A DNA stretch of 64,000 nucleotides from Spirochaetales bacterium (GTDB lineage Bacteria > Spirochaetota > Leptospiria > Leptospirales > Leptonemataceae), in contig JACKOY010000002.1 of assembly GCA_024233935.1 (NCBI GenBank), positions 310,001 to 374,000 of the forward strand. The letters run 5' to 3'. The notes below the pieces were generated by a model. That model saw only the letters and a list, made by a program, of their open reading frames with translations. It was not told the origin of the DNA and did no database searches. The position numbers were made by a program, and so were the translations under genes. Within the stretch, counting starts at the first letter, position 1. Each line of letters begins with the position of its first letter. Of this stretch, positions 51,722 through 60,944 are shown piece by piece.

Positions 51722-52660
51722 TCACCCAAAAAAGAAAATTACCGGCATAACCAAAACCAGAAACAGAACCGAAGTGCCCACAAAAAGCGCCGCGGCAAGG
51801 TCACGATCTAACTCAAAAAGTACGGCCGTAACCACCGAGTAGACCGCGGCCGGCATGGTCGCTTCGATTGTGACAACGCGCGCGGCAATCGGCGCCAGCG
51901 GGAACAAACGTAACACGAGCGCCACTATGGCCGGCACCGCCAGGAACTTAATGGCCGAAAGCAGCAAGATCGCCCTTCGGTGGGACCAGAGCCCCGGTCC
52001 GCGAAACGTAAGCCCCAGGCTGAAGTAATAGAATACCAGCGCAACGTACAGAATTTCCTGCAAAGGCAACGGCCAATCGGGTCGCTCCACGCCGGCCAAA
52101 AGAAGCGCCGCACCCACCAGGGCCGCGTAAAAAGGCAGATAGTTCGGACTCAAAAACAGCGCCAGCAGACGCACGGGCTGGCCGCCACTACCGGCCCGAC
52201 CGGCGAACGGAAATACAACCAGATAGATATAGGCATAAAAATACAGGACAAAGACCGCAGATAGGCCCAGCCCGGCCTCACCCAGAAGCAAATAGCAAAC
52301 AAAGCCACCCAGGGTAAAACCATGATTTGCGAGACTCGCACTGATTATAAATGTGGCCCGGCTCTCCCGGGTGGCATAGCCGAATGCACGTTGCGCAATC
52401 CAGCCCAGCAATAGACCAACCAGCACCACACCGAAACCAAAGACAGGAAGCAGACCCACTGTCGTCAGCGAAGCCCCGAGGCCCCAGATCACCCAGAGCC
52501 CCAGGACCGGCTCTATCGTTACCAGATTGAGACGAATCAGGCGCCGACTCCACAGATCCGGGCGCAGCAATCGCCCCCGGAACCAGGCCCCGAGCGCAAA
52601 AGGCACCAGGATAAACCCCTGCAGGATAAAAAACTGAGAAACCGGGTCGGCCACGGTCAA
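51722..52660 (-). CDS. AEC-family permease (auxin efflux carrier fold)
   Basis: 312 residues with about ten hydrophobic helices across the length. The pattern of five plus five helices, with FILQGFILVPFALGAWFRG at the start and Gly/Pro breaks in the fifth and tenth helices (ATFIISASLANHGFTLGGF; VVTIEATMPAAVYSVVTAVLF), fits AEC transporters that move organic anions. Substrate unknown. It overlaps the SRPBCC gene by four bases (ATGA), giving a four-gene operon BKACE-rph-SRPBCC-AEC. Confidence 0.8.
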   Translation of the reverse strand: MTVADPVSQFFILQGFILVPFALGAWFRGRLLRPDLWSRRLIRLNLVTIEPVLGLWVIWGLGASLTTVGLLPVFGFGVVLVGLLLGWIAQRAFGYATRESRATFIISASLANHGFTLGGFVCYLLLGEAGLGLSAVFVLYFYAYIYLVVFPFAGRAGSGGQPVRLLALFLSPNYLPFYAALVGAALLLAGVERPDWPLPLQEILYVALVFYYFSLGLTFRGPGLWSHRRAILLLSAIKFLAVPAIVALVLRLFPLAPIAARVVTIEATMPAAVYSVVTAVLFELDRDLAAALFVGTSVLFLVLVMPVIFFFG

Positions 52661-53268
52661 CCGGGCCCGGATTCTAAAGCGAGCGCGAGGTCGCGAAACA
52701 GGACTTCGATTCGCTGACCGCGAGTCATGCGGGCCACGAAGCGTACGAAAGCGTTGGCGTAGCGTGAGGTTTCCAGAACGCGCACCTGGGTAAGATCGTC
52801 GCCCTGCTCTTTCAGTTCAATCCGCCACCTGGCCGACAGGTTTGCCGCCGGGTCGGTTTCGCATTCCAGCAGTGACTCCGAACTCGAAACCTCGAACACA
52901 AAAAGCGCAGGCGACGTGATTTCCCGGGCGCAAAAGTACAGGCGCTCGTTGCCGCTGGTTCCGTAAAATTCCGTCCAGCTCAGGGGCTCTTCAGAGTGCA
53001 AGGCCACTGCTCGCACGGTACTCTGCCAGTCTTCGTAGTTCTTCACGTCGACGAGCATCGCAAAGACCCGCGCCGGTTCGGCCCGAAAGCTCTGTTCTCG
53101 CGTGACCTCCTGCTCTTCGGGCAGGAAACGGCCAATCAGAAGCGAACCGACCAGAAGTGAACCCGCAAGAATCACCAACACCAGGGCGGCGCGGGTCAAA
53201 CGTCGCACAACCTGGAAGCTGCGTTCCAGGACGCCTGACGCGTCCGGCTCTTGATCTTGCTTCGTCAT
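52657..53268 (-). CDS. SRPBCC-family membrane-anchored protein
   Basis: About 203 residues from ATG 53268; the frame is open to 53421 but the earlier part overlaps rph. A transmembrane helix (LTRAALVLVILAGSLLVGSLLIG) is followed by an SRPBCC/START-like domain (RAEPARVFAMLVDVKNYEDWQSTV, then beta strands SWTEFYGTSGNERLYFCAR and a C-terminal helix). Members bind hydrophobic ligands. It starts about 11 bp after rph ends. Function unknown. Confidence 0.7.
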   Translation of the reverse strand: MTKQDQEPDASGVLERSFQVVRRLTRAALVLVILAGSLLVGSLLIGRFLPEEQEVTREQSFRAEPARVFAMLVDVKNYEDWQSTVRAVALHSEEPLSWTEFYGTSGNERLYFCAREITSPALFVFEVSSSESLLECETDPAANLSARWRIELKEQGDDLTQVRVLETSRYANAFVRFVARMTRGQRIEVLFRDLALALESGPG

Positions 53269-53278
53269 GGCCCCATAC

Positions 53279-53989
53279 TCAGGAGAATCGGGCTGAAAGG
53301 ACCGAACGCTGAGTTTGCACGATCTGTCGAATTCCATCGGTGGCCACATCGAGCATTTCGTCCAGCTGGGCGCGCGAGAAGTGCGCGGTTTCGCCGGTGC
53401 CCTGGATTTCCACCAACTCAAGTTCGCCGGTCATCGCCACGTTCAGATCCACCTGGGCGCGGGAATCCAGCGCATAGTCCAGATCGAGCACGACCTCGCC
53501 TTCCACAATGCCCACGCTGATGGCCGCCACCTCGTGCACAATCGGGTTCTCAGAAATCAGCCCCCGTTCGCGCGCGGCACTGAGCGCGAGGGCCAGGGCG
53601 ACGAAGGCGCCGTTTATGGAAGCCGTTCGGGTTCCACCGTCGGCCCGAATCACGTCGCAGTCGCAGGTAATCAGAAGGCCCGGCATTTTCTCCAGATCGA
53701 CCGATTGACGAAGTACGCGCGCGATAAGTCGTTGAATTTCGGAACCGCGTCCATCCGTTCCGCGGCGTTTGCGCTCTATGGTCGAACCCGGTAACATGTT
53801 ATATTCCGCGGTCACCCAACCGCGCGGCGGTTTTTGATCGCGCAACCAGCCCGGAACTTCGCTGGCGATGCTGGCGGTACAGAGTACGCAGGTATCACCG
53901 CTGTGGACCATTACGTTGCCTGCGGCAGATCCTGGAACATCCAGAACGAATTCAAACTTACGCAGGGCGTTTCGAGCGCGAACACTCAT
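53279..53989 (-). CDS. rph: Ribonuclease PH
   Basis: 236 residues, the normal size. MSVRARNALRKFEFVLDVPG, VLCTASIASEVPGWLR, GWVTAEYNMLPGSTIERKRR and QRLIARVLRQSVDLE follow the phosphorolytic RNase PH pattern that trims tRNA 3' ends with phosphate, releasing nucleoside diphosphates. DADGGTRTASINGA (read as CDVIRADGGTRTASING) is the phosphate/Mg block, and DLDYALDSRAQVDLNVAM is further downstream. The gene overlaps the BKACE gene by four bases and precedes the SRPBCC gene. Confidence 0.95.
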   Translation of the reverse strand: MSVRARNALRKFEFVLDVPGSAAGNVMVHSGDTCVLCTASIASEVPGWLRDQKPPRGWVTAEYNMLPGSTIERKRRGTDGRGSEIQRLIARVLRQSVDLEKMPGLLITCDCDVIRADGGTRTASINGAFVALALALSAARERGLISENPIVHEVAAISVGIVEGEVVLDLDYALDSRAQVDLNVAMTGELELVEIQGTGETAHFSRAQLDEMLDVATDGIRQIVQTQRSVLSARFS

Positions 53990-54888
53990 GAAGAACTCCC
54001 CACGCCGAGTAACCGCCGGGCCTCGGCAGGTGTGGCGATTTCGCGACCGGTATCCCGGGCCATACGAACGGCCTTTTCGACCAGATCGCCGTTAGAGCGC
54101 GCCATCTGTCCCGGGGCCACGTAGAAATTGTCTTCAAGGCCCACACGGATGTTGCCGCCCAGGGAGAGCGCCGCCGCGACCATGCTCCATTGTAAATGAC
54201 TGATGCCGATCACTTCCCAGTTGGAACCGGGCGGCACCTGCTCGGCTTGGTGAGCCAGATTGCGTGCGGTGGCGGGAATGCCCCCCAGAACTCCCATGAT
54301 GAACGAAAACTGCAGGGGTTTTTCAATCAGACCCATGTCCAGAAACGGCAGAATATTCGAAATGTGGCCGCTATCGAAACATTCCAGTTCTGGTTTTACA
54401 CCCGCCCCGCGCATGGCTTCGAGATAAAATTGAATCGTCTCAAAGGAGTTCTCAAACACCCAGTTGAATACGAAGGCCTTCTTACGCGGATTGTACTTGG
54501 CATAGTTCATGGAACCCATGTTGAGCGCTCCGATTTCGGGGGCCAACTCGCCGATGTGGCGCACACGCTCTTCGCGCGGCACGTCCACCGCTCCGGTGGA
54601 GAAGTTGATCAACACGTCGCTGCGCTTACGAACCTCCTCCATGATGCTTCGGTACACCTCCACGCGATGGCTGGGCCGGCCATCGTCTTCCCGGGCGTGA
54701 ATATGCACGATGGCGGCGCCGGCTTCTCCGGCCCGCTGCGCTTCTTCGGCAATTTCAACCGGAGTGTAGGGGATTGCAGGACATTGGTCTCGATTGGCCG
54801 CGACTCCCGTGAGGGCACAGGTTACGATGACACGATCGTCGAGTACGGCGTCGGGCCGCTCCGCAATTTGTTGGGCGTTCAGGCTCAT
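53986..54888 (-). CDS. BKACE-family beta-keto acid cleavage enzyme (DUF849)
   Basis: 300 residues, TIM-barrel fold. The conserved start VIVTCALTGVAANRDQCPAIPYTPVEIAEEA and AAIVHIHAREDDG near residue 60 (metal-binding HxH), NFSTGAVD near 95, MGSMNYAKYNP near 130, and LECFDSGHISN near 170 fit the 3-keto-5-aminohexanoate cleavage-enzyme group, which splits beta-keto acids with acetyl-CoA. The exact substrate is not readable. It leads the operon BKACE-rph-SRPBCC-AEC, an unusual setting because no lysine-fermentation genes are near. It lies 61 bp from the end of ftsZ on the same strand. Confidence 0.85.
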   Translation of the reverse strand: MSLNAQQIAERPDAVLDDRVIVTCALTGVAANRDQCPAIPYTPVEIAEEAQRAGEAGAAIVHIHAREDDGRPSHRVEVYRSIMEEVRKRSDVLINFSTGAVDVPREERVRHIGELAPEIGALNMGSMNYAKYNPRKKAFVFNWVFENSFETIQFYLEAMRGAGVKPELECFDSGHISNILPFLDMGLIEKPLQFSFIMGVLGGIPATARNLAHQAEQVPPGSNWEVIGISHLQWSMVAAALSLGGNIRVGLEDNFYVAPGQMARSNGDLVEKAVRMARDTGREIATPAEARRLLGVGSSS

Positions 54889-54949
54889 AGTGGTTCTTCT
54901 CCCGGCCAGAAAAGCGCACCGCCGGGCTCACACCACTGATTTTTTGAGC

Positions 54950-56257
54950 TCAGGAACGATTCGAATGGCGCCGTTGTCGCAGATACGTTGGAATTTCCAG
55001 ATCGTCTGGATCCAGGTTCTGCATCTCCGGTGGCAGGCGCGGGCTTTCGGCCTTTGCCCGGGGAGCCGGCCGAACAGGGGCCTCGATCTCTTCGTCCTCG
55101 ACATAAAAGTCCTGTTTGCCTGCGCGCGCGGGCCGGCGTTCTGGCGCGCGTTCGTCTTCTTCGTCTTCGCTCATGGCCCGTATGTTGACGCGCTCGCGCG
55201 GACTCGCGGGGCCTACGGCTCTGGGGGCTTCGCCCTGGTAGCTGCGCCATACCGGTCGGCCTTCGCCGACCGCGCGGGGTAGACTCTCCGTTTTCTTTTG
55301 CCCGCGACCGAACCCGGTCGCAATAACGGTCACACGAATTCGTTCCCGCAGGGCCTTGTCAATGGTCAGACCGATGATGATGTTGGCATTGGGATCCACA
55401 TGCTGGGTGATCAGTTCGGAAACGTCTTTCCACTCCGTAATGCTCATATCTTCGCCGCCGCAGACATTTATCAAGAGCGCGGTGGCCCCTTCGATGCTGG
55501 TGTCTTCGAGCAGGGCATTATTGATGGCCTGATTGACTGCGTCACTCACGCGATTCTCTCCGACACCTTCGCCACCGCCCATGATCGCGTCTCCGGTCTC
55601 ACCCATGATCGAACGCACGTCGGCGAAGTCCACGTTGACGACGCCGGCGGTATTGATGAGGTCCGAAATCCCCTTCACCGCATTGAGCAGGATTTCATCA
55701 ACCATGCGGAAGGCAACATCCACGGCCGTCGCCCGATCGATCACCTTGAAGATCGAATCGTTCTTAATCGTAATCAGCGTGTCCACTTTCTCACGCAGGG
55801 TTTCCAGTCCGCGGTTGGCCAGCTGATAGCGTTTGCCGCCTTCCATGGCAAAGGGCATGGTAACAACGCCGACCGTCAACGCGCCCATCTCCCGGGCGAC
55901 CTCGGCCACAATCGGGGCCGCCCCGGTTCCGGTGCCGCCGCCCATTCCAGCGGTTATGAAGACCATGTCGGCGCCCTTGATAGACTGACTGATGCGATCC
56001 CGATCTTCCATGGCGGCCTTGAAGCCGATATCGGGATCTCCGCCGGCGCCCATGCCCCGGCTCGTTTTTTGACCGATGGCGATGCGTTCTTCGGCAGCCG
56101 ATTTACGCAGCACCTGTTCGTCCGTATTGATGACGATGAAATCCACTCCCCGCAGATCCGCATCGATCATGCGATTCACGGCGTTCATGCCGCCACCGCC
56201 CACACCGACGACTTTGATGACGGTCGGTGAGCTTCTTTCGTCTTCCAATTCCAGCAT
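54950..56257 (-). CDS. ftsZ: Cell division protein FtsZ
   Basis: 435 residues. Tubulin-like GTPase with GMGGGTGTGAAP near residue 105 (tubulin signature), the N-terminal VVGVGGGGMNAVNRMID and the synergy-loop region (INVCGGEDMSITEWKDVSELI). A disordered acidic linker (SEDEEDERAPERRPARAGKQDFYVEDEEI and on) leads to a C-terminal conserved peptide-like end, DDLEIPTYLRQRRHSNRS, which docks to FtsA. It polymerises into the division ring. Last gene of the dcw block, 21 bp after ftsA. Confidence 0.97.
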   Translation of the reverse strand: MLELEDERSSPTVIKVVGVGGGGMNAVNRMIDADLRGVDFIVINTDEQVLRKSAAEERIAIGQKTSRGMGAGGDPDIGFKAAMEDRDRISQSIKGADMVFITAGMGGGTGTGAAPIVAEVAREMGALTVGVVTMPFAMEGGKRYQLANRGLETLREKVDTLITIKNDSIFKVIDRATAVDVAFRMVDEILLNAVKGISDLINTAGVVNVDFADVRSIMGETGDAIMGGGEGVGENRVSDAVNQAINNALLEDTSIEGATALLINVCGGEDMSITEWKDVSELITQHVDPNANIIIGLTIDKALRERIRVTVIATGFGRGQKKTESLPRAVGEGRPVWRSYQGEAPRAVGPASPRERVNIRAMSEDEEDERAPERRPARAGKQDFYVEDEEIEAPVRPAPRAKAESPRLPPEMQNLDPDDLEIPTYLRQRRHSNRS

Positions 56258-56278
56258 GATAGTTCCCTTGCTCTTTCT

Positions 56279-57499
56279 CTAGAGGTTTTCAGCGATCCAG
56301 TTCTTGATTTTTGAAACGACGCCAACAGTCGGTCGACTCTCGATCACTTCGGGCGAATCGGCCAGGCGCGATTGGTAATGCAGCATGCCCACCCCGGTCG
56401 CAAATTCAGGGCCGCTGACACGATCCACGAAGCCTTCGACGCCCAGGGGAGACCGCGCGGCCACCGTGAGCGCCAGGACGTCCTCGGCAGTTTCTTCAAT
56501 GCCCTCAAGGTGCGCGGTGCCTCCGGTCAAAACAACACCGCCGGCCAAAAAGCCCTTCTTGCCGGAACGAACTAGTTCGCTATCGACCAGTTGAAGAATC
56601 TCCTGGACCCGCGGTTCGATAATTTCTGCGACTTCCTGTCGAAGCACCTGGCGCGAAGCACGCCCGGACATGCCGGGCAATTCGATGCGCTCCGTCGGAT
56701 CCACAATGGCAACCCGGGCAGAGCCGTAGTTCTTTTTGACGACTTCTGCAATTTCTACCGGCACTTTGAGGCCAATGGAAAGATCCTGAGTGATGTGGAT
56801 GCCGCCCAGGGGCACCACAGCTGAGTAGAATACCCCGCCTTCGACGTAAATGACGACGTCGCTGATCCCACCGCCGATGTCGATGACCGCAACTCCCAGT
56901 TCCTTTTCGCCCTCGGTGAGTACCGCTTCGCCGGAGGCCAGGCTGCTCATCACGCCGCCGGTTACCTGAATGCCCGCTCCCATGACCGATTTGTTAAGGT
57001 TTGTCAGGGCGGTGATGCTCGCGCTCACAATATGCACTTCCGCTTCCAGACGAATGCCGGTCATTCCGATCGGGTCCTTGATGCCTTTCTGGTCATCGAC
57101 CGCGAACTCGCGCGAAAGCACGTGGATGACTTCCTGATCGCCGGGAATGCGTATGTTCTGGGCGCCTTCAATGACCCGCAGAACGTCGGCATGCTGCACG
57201 ACCCGATCTTTATTCGTGATCGCAACCACACCGCGGGAATTGCCGCCGTGCAGATGCTTGCCGGTAATATTCACGCAGGCTTCTTCCACAACCAGGCCCG
57301 ACATGAGCTCGGCCTCCCGGGCCGCTTCGGCAATGGCCTGAATGGTCGCTTCGATGTTTACGATCGAACCCGTACGAACACCACGGGATGGCGCCGTACC
57401 TACTCCAATCACTTCCACCGAACCATCGGCCTGCGGTCGCCCCACCAGAACGTGGCAGAGGCTGGACCCGATATCGATTGCACAATAGTAGTCTTTCAT
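56279..57499 (-). CDS. ftsA: Cell division protein FtsA
   Basis: 406 residues from ATG 57499 (MKDYYCAIDIGSSLCHVLVG), chosen over the longer open frame to 57568 because the actin-fold strand starts here. Actin-like ATPase blocks: IGSSLCHVL, GVAVIDIGGGISDVVIY and FLAGGVVLTGGTAHLEG. It has the 1C subdomain between, and SLASGEAVLTEGEKELGVAVI around 195-220. It anchors FtsZ filaments to the membrane by a C-terminal helix (VSKIKNWIAENL) and recruits later divisome proteins. It begins about 20 bp after ftsQ ends. Confidence 0.95.
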   Translation of the reverse strand: MKDYYCAIDIGSSLCHVLVGRPQADGSVEVIGVGTAPSRGVRTGSIVNIEATIQAIAEAAREAELMSGLVVEEACVNITGKHLHGGNSRGVVAITNKDRVVQHADVLRVIEGAQNIRIPGDQEVIHVLSREFAVDDQKGIKDPIGMTGIRLEAEVHIVSASITALTNLNKSVMGAGIQVTGGVMSSLASGEAVLTEGEKELGVAVIDIGGGISDVVIYVEGGVFYSAVVPLGGIHITQDLSIGLKVPVEIAEVVKKNYGSARVAIVDPTERIELPGMSGRASRQVLRQEVAEIIEPRVQEILQLVDSELVRSGKKGFLAGGVVLTGGTAHLEGIEETAEDVLALTVAARSPLGVEGFVDRVSGPEFATGVGMLHYQSRLADSPEVIESRPTVGVVSKIKNWIAENL

Positions 57500-57518
57500 G
57501 ATCTCGCCGTGGGGCTTT

Positions 57519-58376
57519 TCAATCACCCAGGAATACGGCTTCGTCTCCCCGCAAATCGATGAAGTCACTCGTCGAACCGCTTTGTTCGTAGTACGCCATC
57601 GTCGCGTATAGCTGGCGCAGCTTTTCTTCGCTCAAGTGCATTGGCATCTCGACGCGAAGCCGACGGGGCGCCATAAAGAGGCTCACGCCTCCCTGCCGAT
57701 TCATACGCATTTCCGAAATCCGGGCGGCAAGCCGCGGATAATTGTCACGCAGCGTCTCCAGGGCGTTGACCATGCCCGCCAGATCGGGATCTAAAAAACG
57801 GTCGAACTCTTTGTGAAACTGTCCGCGCACCAGCGGAAGGCCGGCACAGCGCACCCGGTTTTCCGAAAGTATTACGAGGTCCGGATCCACTTCGAATAAT
57901 ACGCCGGGTTCCGTATCCACCTGTACAATGGCCACGCAGCTACGTTCCTCCAGCTGAATCGTCACTGTTCCGTCGGAACTTGCGTCCAGCTCCGCGCCGA
58001 GCACTGCGGTGTGCAGTTCCAGCCGTTCAGCAGCCGCATCCAGGGCTGCACCATCATACGTGCGGCCCACTTCGATGCCGGAAATCGCGACGACTTCCTC
58101 GGGTCCCAGATACGTGGCGCCGGTTACCTCAATTCGCTCTACCTGCACGGGTTCGCGCTTGACCACGTACATCAGAAGTCCACCACTCATAAGCAGTATG
58201 GCCGACGCGCCGAATAAGCCGGCATACAGCCGGGTAAGTCCCCCGGCGAGCCAGATGGCTTTGACTCCTGCGCCAGCCCCGGAACCGGGCCACTCATCGG
58301 AGGGAATTCCCTGCACCCCGGCATCGCGCGTCTCCGGCTCCAGGCCGGGGCGCACCTCTGGCGGCGAAACGTTCAC
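57519..58376 (-). CDS. ftsQ: Cell division protein FtsQ/DivIB
   Basis: 285 residues. Cytoplasmic tail (to about 45), one transmembrane helix (LYAGLFGASAILLMSGGLLMYVV), then a POTRA domain (RIEVTGATYLGPEEVVAISGIEVGRTYD) and a beta domain (FEVDPDLVILSEN, LVRGQFHKEFDRFL in part) in the periplasm. It bridges the cytoplasmic ring and the septal synthases FtsWI and FtsBL. Located between murC and ftsA in the normal order. ftsB/ftsL are not adjacent. Confidence 0.88.
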   Translation of the reverse strand: MNVSPPEVRPGLEPETRDAGVQGIPSDEWPGSGAGAGVKAIWLAGGLTRLYAGLFGASAILLMSGGLLMYVVKREPVQVERIEVTGATYLGPEEVVAISGIEVGRTYDGAALDAAAERLELHTAVLGAELDASSDGTVTIQLEERSCVAIVQVDTEPGVLFEVDPDLVILSENRVRCAGLPLVRGQFHKEFDRFLDPDLAGMVNALETLRDNYPRLAARISEMRMNRQGGVSLFMAPRRLRVEMPMHLSEEKLRQLYATMAYYEQSGSTSDFIDLRGDEAVFLGD

Positions 58377-58452
58377 AGCGGCTCTATATTATGTCTCATT
58401 ACGAATGACAAGAAATATTTTGCCGATTACGCCATTATATAGAAGAGTCCCG

Positions 58453-59856
58453 TCATTTGTTTAGGGAATCGCTCCGCGATCGCAAAAAATCCCGGGCCAG
58501 TTTCGAGATATCGCCGGCTCCAAGACACACGATCACGTCTCCCGCCCTTGCCACCTGCAACGCCGCTTCGAATTCGCCGCGCTCCGCGCTCTGGCAGGAC
58601 GGTCCAGCCTCCCGGACAATCTGCATCGCGTCCACACCTGCGATGGGTTTTTCGCCGGCGCTGTAGATGGGCCAGACCCAGGAATGATCCGCAAGCCGTA
58701 AGGCCTTTGCAAAGCCGGCCACGTTCTCGCGGGTGCGCGTATAGCGGTGGGGTTGAAAAATGGCGAGCACCCGCGCGCCGTGCTCCGTGCGGTGGCGCAG
58801 GGCTTTGAGTACGGCGCTGATCTCGGTCGGATGATGACCATAGTCGTCCAGAAAACGCACCGGCCCAATTTGTCCGATCAGCTGCATGCGCCGCTCGACC
58901 CCCGGGAAGCGGTTGATGAGTCGAATCAGGTCTTCGTCCGAAGCCAGTTCTGCAGAGCCGGCAACCCGGGCCGCGCGCAACAGGGCAAAGGCGCCCAGGG
59001 CGTTCGATGCGAAATGGCGGCCGGGCACGGGCAGTTCAATCGTGCCGACCCGGCCCTGCTCGGTTTTAACCACAAGCCGGTCGGAGTCTCCATCGAAGCG
59101 CCCACAGACGCGATCCGGCCGGGGCTCTGCCGTCGGATCCGTTGTATAACTCTGCAACCCCGCTTCGACCAGGGTTGCCAGAGACGGATCGTCTGCGTTT
59201 ACAATCGCGATCGGGGCCGACCGGGCGAACGCTTCGAAAGCGCTCCGGAGCCGATCAAAGGAGCCGCCATAGTAGTCCAGGTGATCGTGATCGACATTGA
59301 GCACCAGACGATACGGCGCCAGACATTTCAAGAATGACCCGTCCGATTCGTCGGTTTCGTAGGCCCCGTAATCGCCGGCGCCGGCATGGATGCCCGACTC
59401 CAGATAGAGCGGGTGCCCGCCGACCGCAATCATGGGGTCCAGACCCGCCTCGAGCAAGATCCAGCCAATCAAGGCGGAAGTGGAGGTTTTGCCGTGAGTG
59501 CCCGCAACCGCAAAGCGGTGTCTACAGTGGCGAAACAGGACCTCCAGAAAATCCATGCGATGAAACAAACGCAGGCCGCCTGCCCGGAATCGCTGTTCGG
59601 CGGCGCGAAACTCCGGATGTTCCGGACCGATGGCGGAACTGTAGACGACGCTATCGTACCTTTGCAGGCGACCGGCGTCCACATCTGAAAAAACCTCAAT
59701 GCCTTCCGATTCAAAGCGCGCGCGGTCCGCCTCCAGAAGGGCCTGGTCGGAACCGGAAACACGATAGCCCTGTTTGGCTGCCAGGCGCGCGAGGGGCTTC
59801 ATACCGGAGCCCCCGATCCCAATGAAATAGGTTCGAACGCGGTCCGGTCCGCTCAT
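58453..59856 (-). CDS. murC: UDP-N-acetylmuramate-L-alanine ligase MurC
   Basis: 467 residues. N-terminal Rossmann-like GIGGSGMKPLARLAA, ATP-binding P-loop VAGTHGKTSTSAL near residue 117, DESDGSF near 166 and the C-terminal LDDYGHHPTEISAV near 335 are all conserved. It joins L-Ala to UDP-MurNAc with ATP, the first peptide step of cell-wall precursors, in the cytoplasm. ATG overlaps the murG stop by four bases (ATGA). The following space to ftsQ is about 76 bp. Confidence 0.97.
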   Translation of the reverse strand: MSGPDRVRTYFIGIGGSGMKPLARLAAKQGYRVSGSDQALLEADRARFESEGIEVFSDVDAGRLQRYDSVVYSSAIGPEHPEFRAAEQRFRAGGLRLFHRMDFLEVLFRHCRHRFAVAGTHGKTSTSALIGWILLEAGLDPMIAVGGHPLYLESGIHAGAGDYGAYETDESDGSFLKCLAPYRLVLNVDHDHLDYYGGSFDRLRSAFEAFARSAPIAIVNADDPSLATLVEAGLQSYTTDPTAEPRPDRVCGRFDGDSDRLVVKTEQGRVGTIELPVPGRHFASNALGAFALLRAARVAGSAELASDEDLIRLINRFPGVERRMQLIGQIGPVRFLDDYGHHPTEISAVLKALRHRTEHGARVLAIFQPHRYTRTRENVAGFAKALRLADHSWVWPIYSAGEKPIAGVDAMQIVREAGPSCQSAERGEFEAALQVARAGDVIVCLGAGDISKLARDFLRSRSDSLNK

Positions 59857-60944
59857 TGGCCTGGCTGCCCCGCGCCCCGGAGGTTCTCGAGCACGCGCTC
59901 CGCAATGACCGCGGCGGCCTCAGGCCTTGCCAGGCGACGGGCGCTGGCTGCCATACGCGCGCGGCGTTCAGGATCGTCGAGTAAGCTCAGCAACTCCCGC
60001 CGGGTCGCTGCGGGATCGTTGTCGCGCTGATCAATCACGACCGCTGCTCCCGCCTCCGCCAGGATCCGGGCGTTGGCCTTCTGATGGTTGTCAGCTGCAA
60101 AAGGATACGGAACCAAAAGCATGGGCAGGCCGAACACCAGGCCTTCACTGATGACTCCGGCCCCGGCGCGCGCAAACAATACGTCGGCTTCCAAAAACAG
60201 ACTCTCGATACCGGCCCGATATCCAAATAGTTCCACGCTGTTTTTCAAACCGGCCGGCAAGCGCCCCGAAACCGAATCCAGGTTCCGCTCGCCACATTGC
60301 CAGAGCAGTCGCACACCGCGCGCCTCCAGTTCGGGCACCAGTCCAAGAACAATCTCGTTCAACTGTACCGCACCCTGGCTTCCACCGAGAACCAATACGC
60401 ATGGCGCTCCCCGCGATTGGGACTCCCGCACTTGATTCGCAGCAGCCAGAAGCGCCGGGCGTAGCGGGTTGCCGGTGTGTTCCAGAGTTGCTCCCGGCAG
60501 GTCCTGGGCCAGGGGTAGATTCAAAAACACGACCCGGGCGCGTTTTGCAAAGAGACGCGTAACGCGACCCGCAACCGCGTTTTGCTCGCACAAAAAAAAG
60601 GGTCGGCCCGAAATCCTGGCCGCAAGCAAAGCCGGAAAGCCCGGGTATCCGCCCATAACAACGAGGGCCTGGACGTCACGCTCCTGAAAGAGGTGGCGCG
60701 CCCGGCGCACGGCGCGCCAGAGCTTCCAGACAAAGCCGAATAGAGCCAGCGGGCCGCTCGGAAACGGGGGCGCGTCATAGAAATGTACCGGAAAGGCGCC
60801 CCCCGAAAGTCCCGGATACTCACGGTTCCTCTCGATCGACAGAAACTCGACCGAACCGCCGCGCTCGATGATGGAGGCGGCCAGAGCCAGGCCGGGAACT
60901 ATGTGCCCGCCGGTGCCGCCGGCAACCACGAGAATACGGTTCAT
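59853..60944 (-). CDS. murG: Undecaprenyl-PP-MurNAc-pentapeptide GlcNAc transferase MurG
   Basis: 363 residues. The first G loop is VVAGGTGGHIVPGLALA and the second is CVLVLGGSQGAVQLNEIVL; the central SEGLVFGLPMLLVPYPFAADNHQKANAR block binds UDP-GlcNAc. It makes lipid II at the cytoplasmic face of the inner membrane. ATG 60944 overlaps the ftsW stop by four bases, murC by four bases, so translation is coupled through the three genes. Confidence 0.97.
   Translation of the reverse strand: MNRILVVAGGTGGHIVPGLALAASIIERGGSVEFLSIERNREYPGLSGGAFPVHFYDAPPFPSGPLALFGFVWKLWRAVRRARHLFQERDVQALVVMGGYPGFPALLAARISGRPFFLCEQNAVAGRVTRLFAKRARVVFLNLPLAQDLPGATLEHTGNPLRPALLAAANQVRESQSRGAPCVLVLGGSQGAVQLNEIVLGLVPELEARGVRLLWQCGERNLDSVSGRLPAGLKNSVELFGYRAGIESLFLEADVLFARAGAGVISEGLVFGLPMLLVPYPFAADNHQKANARILAEAGAAVVIDQRDNDPAATRRELLSLLDDPERRARMAASARRLARPEAAAVIAERVLENLRGAGQPGQ

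Noticed and set aside
55298..56230. 310-codon plus-strand frame opposite ftsZ
   Set aside because: Antisense of a conserved FtsZ frame, no ribosome site and no protein-like features.
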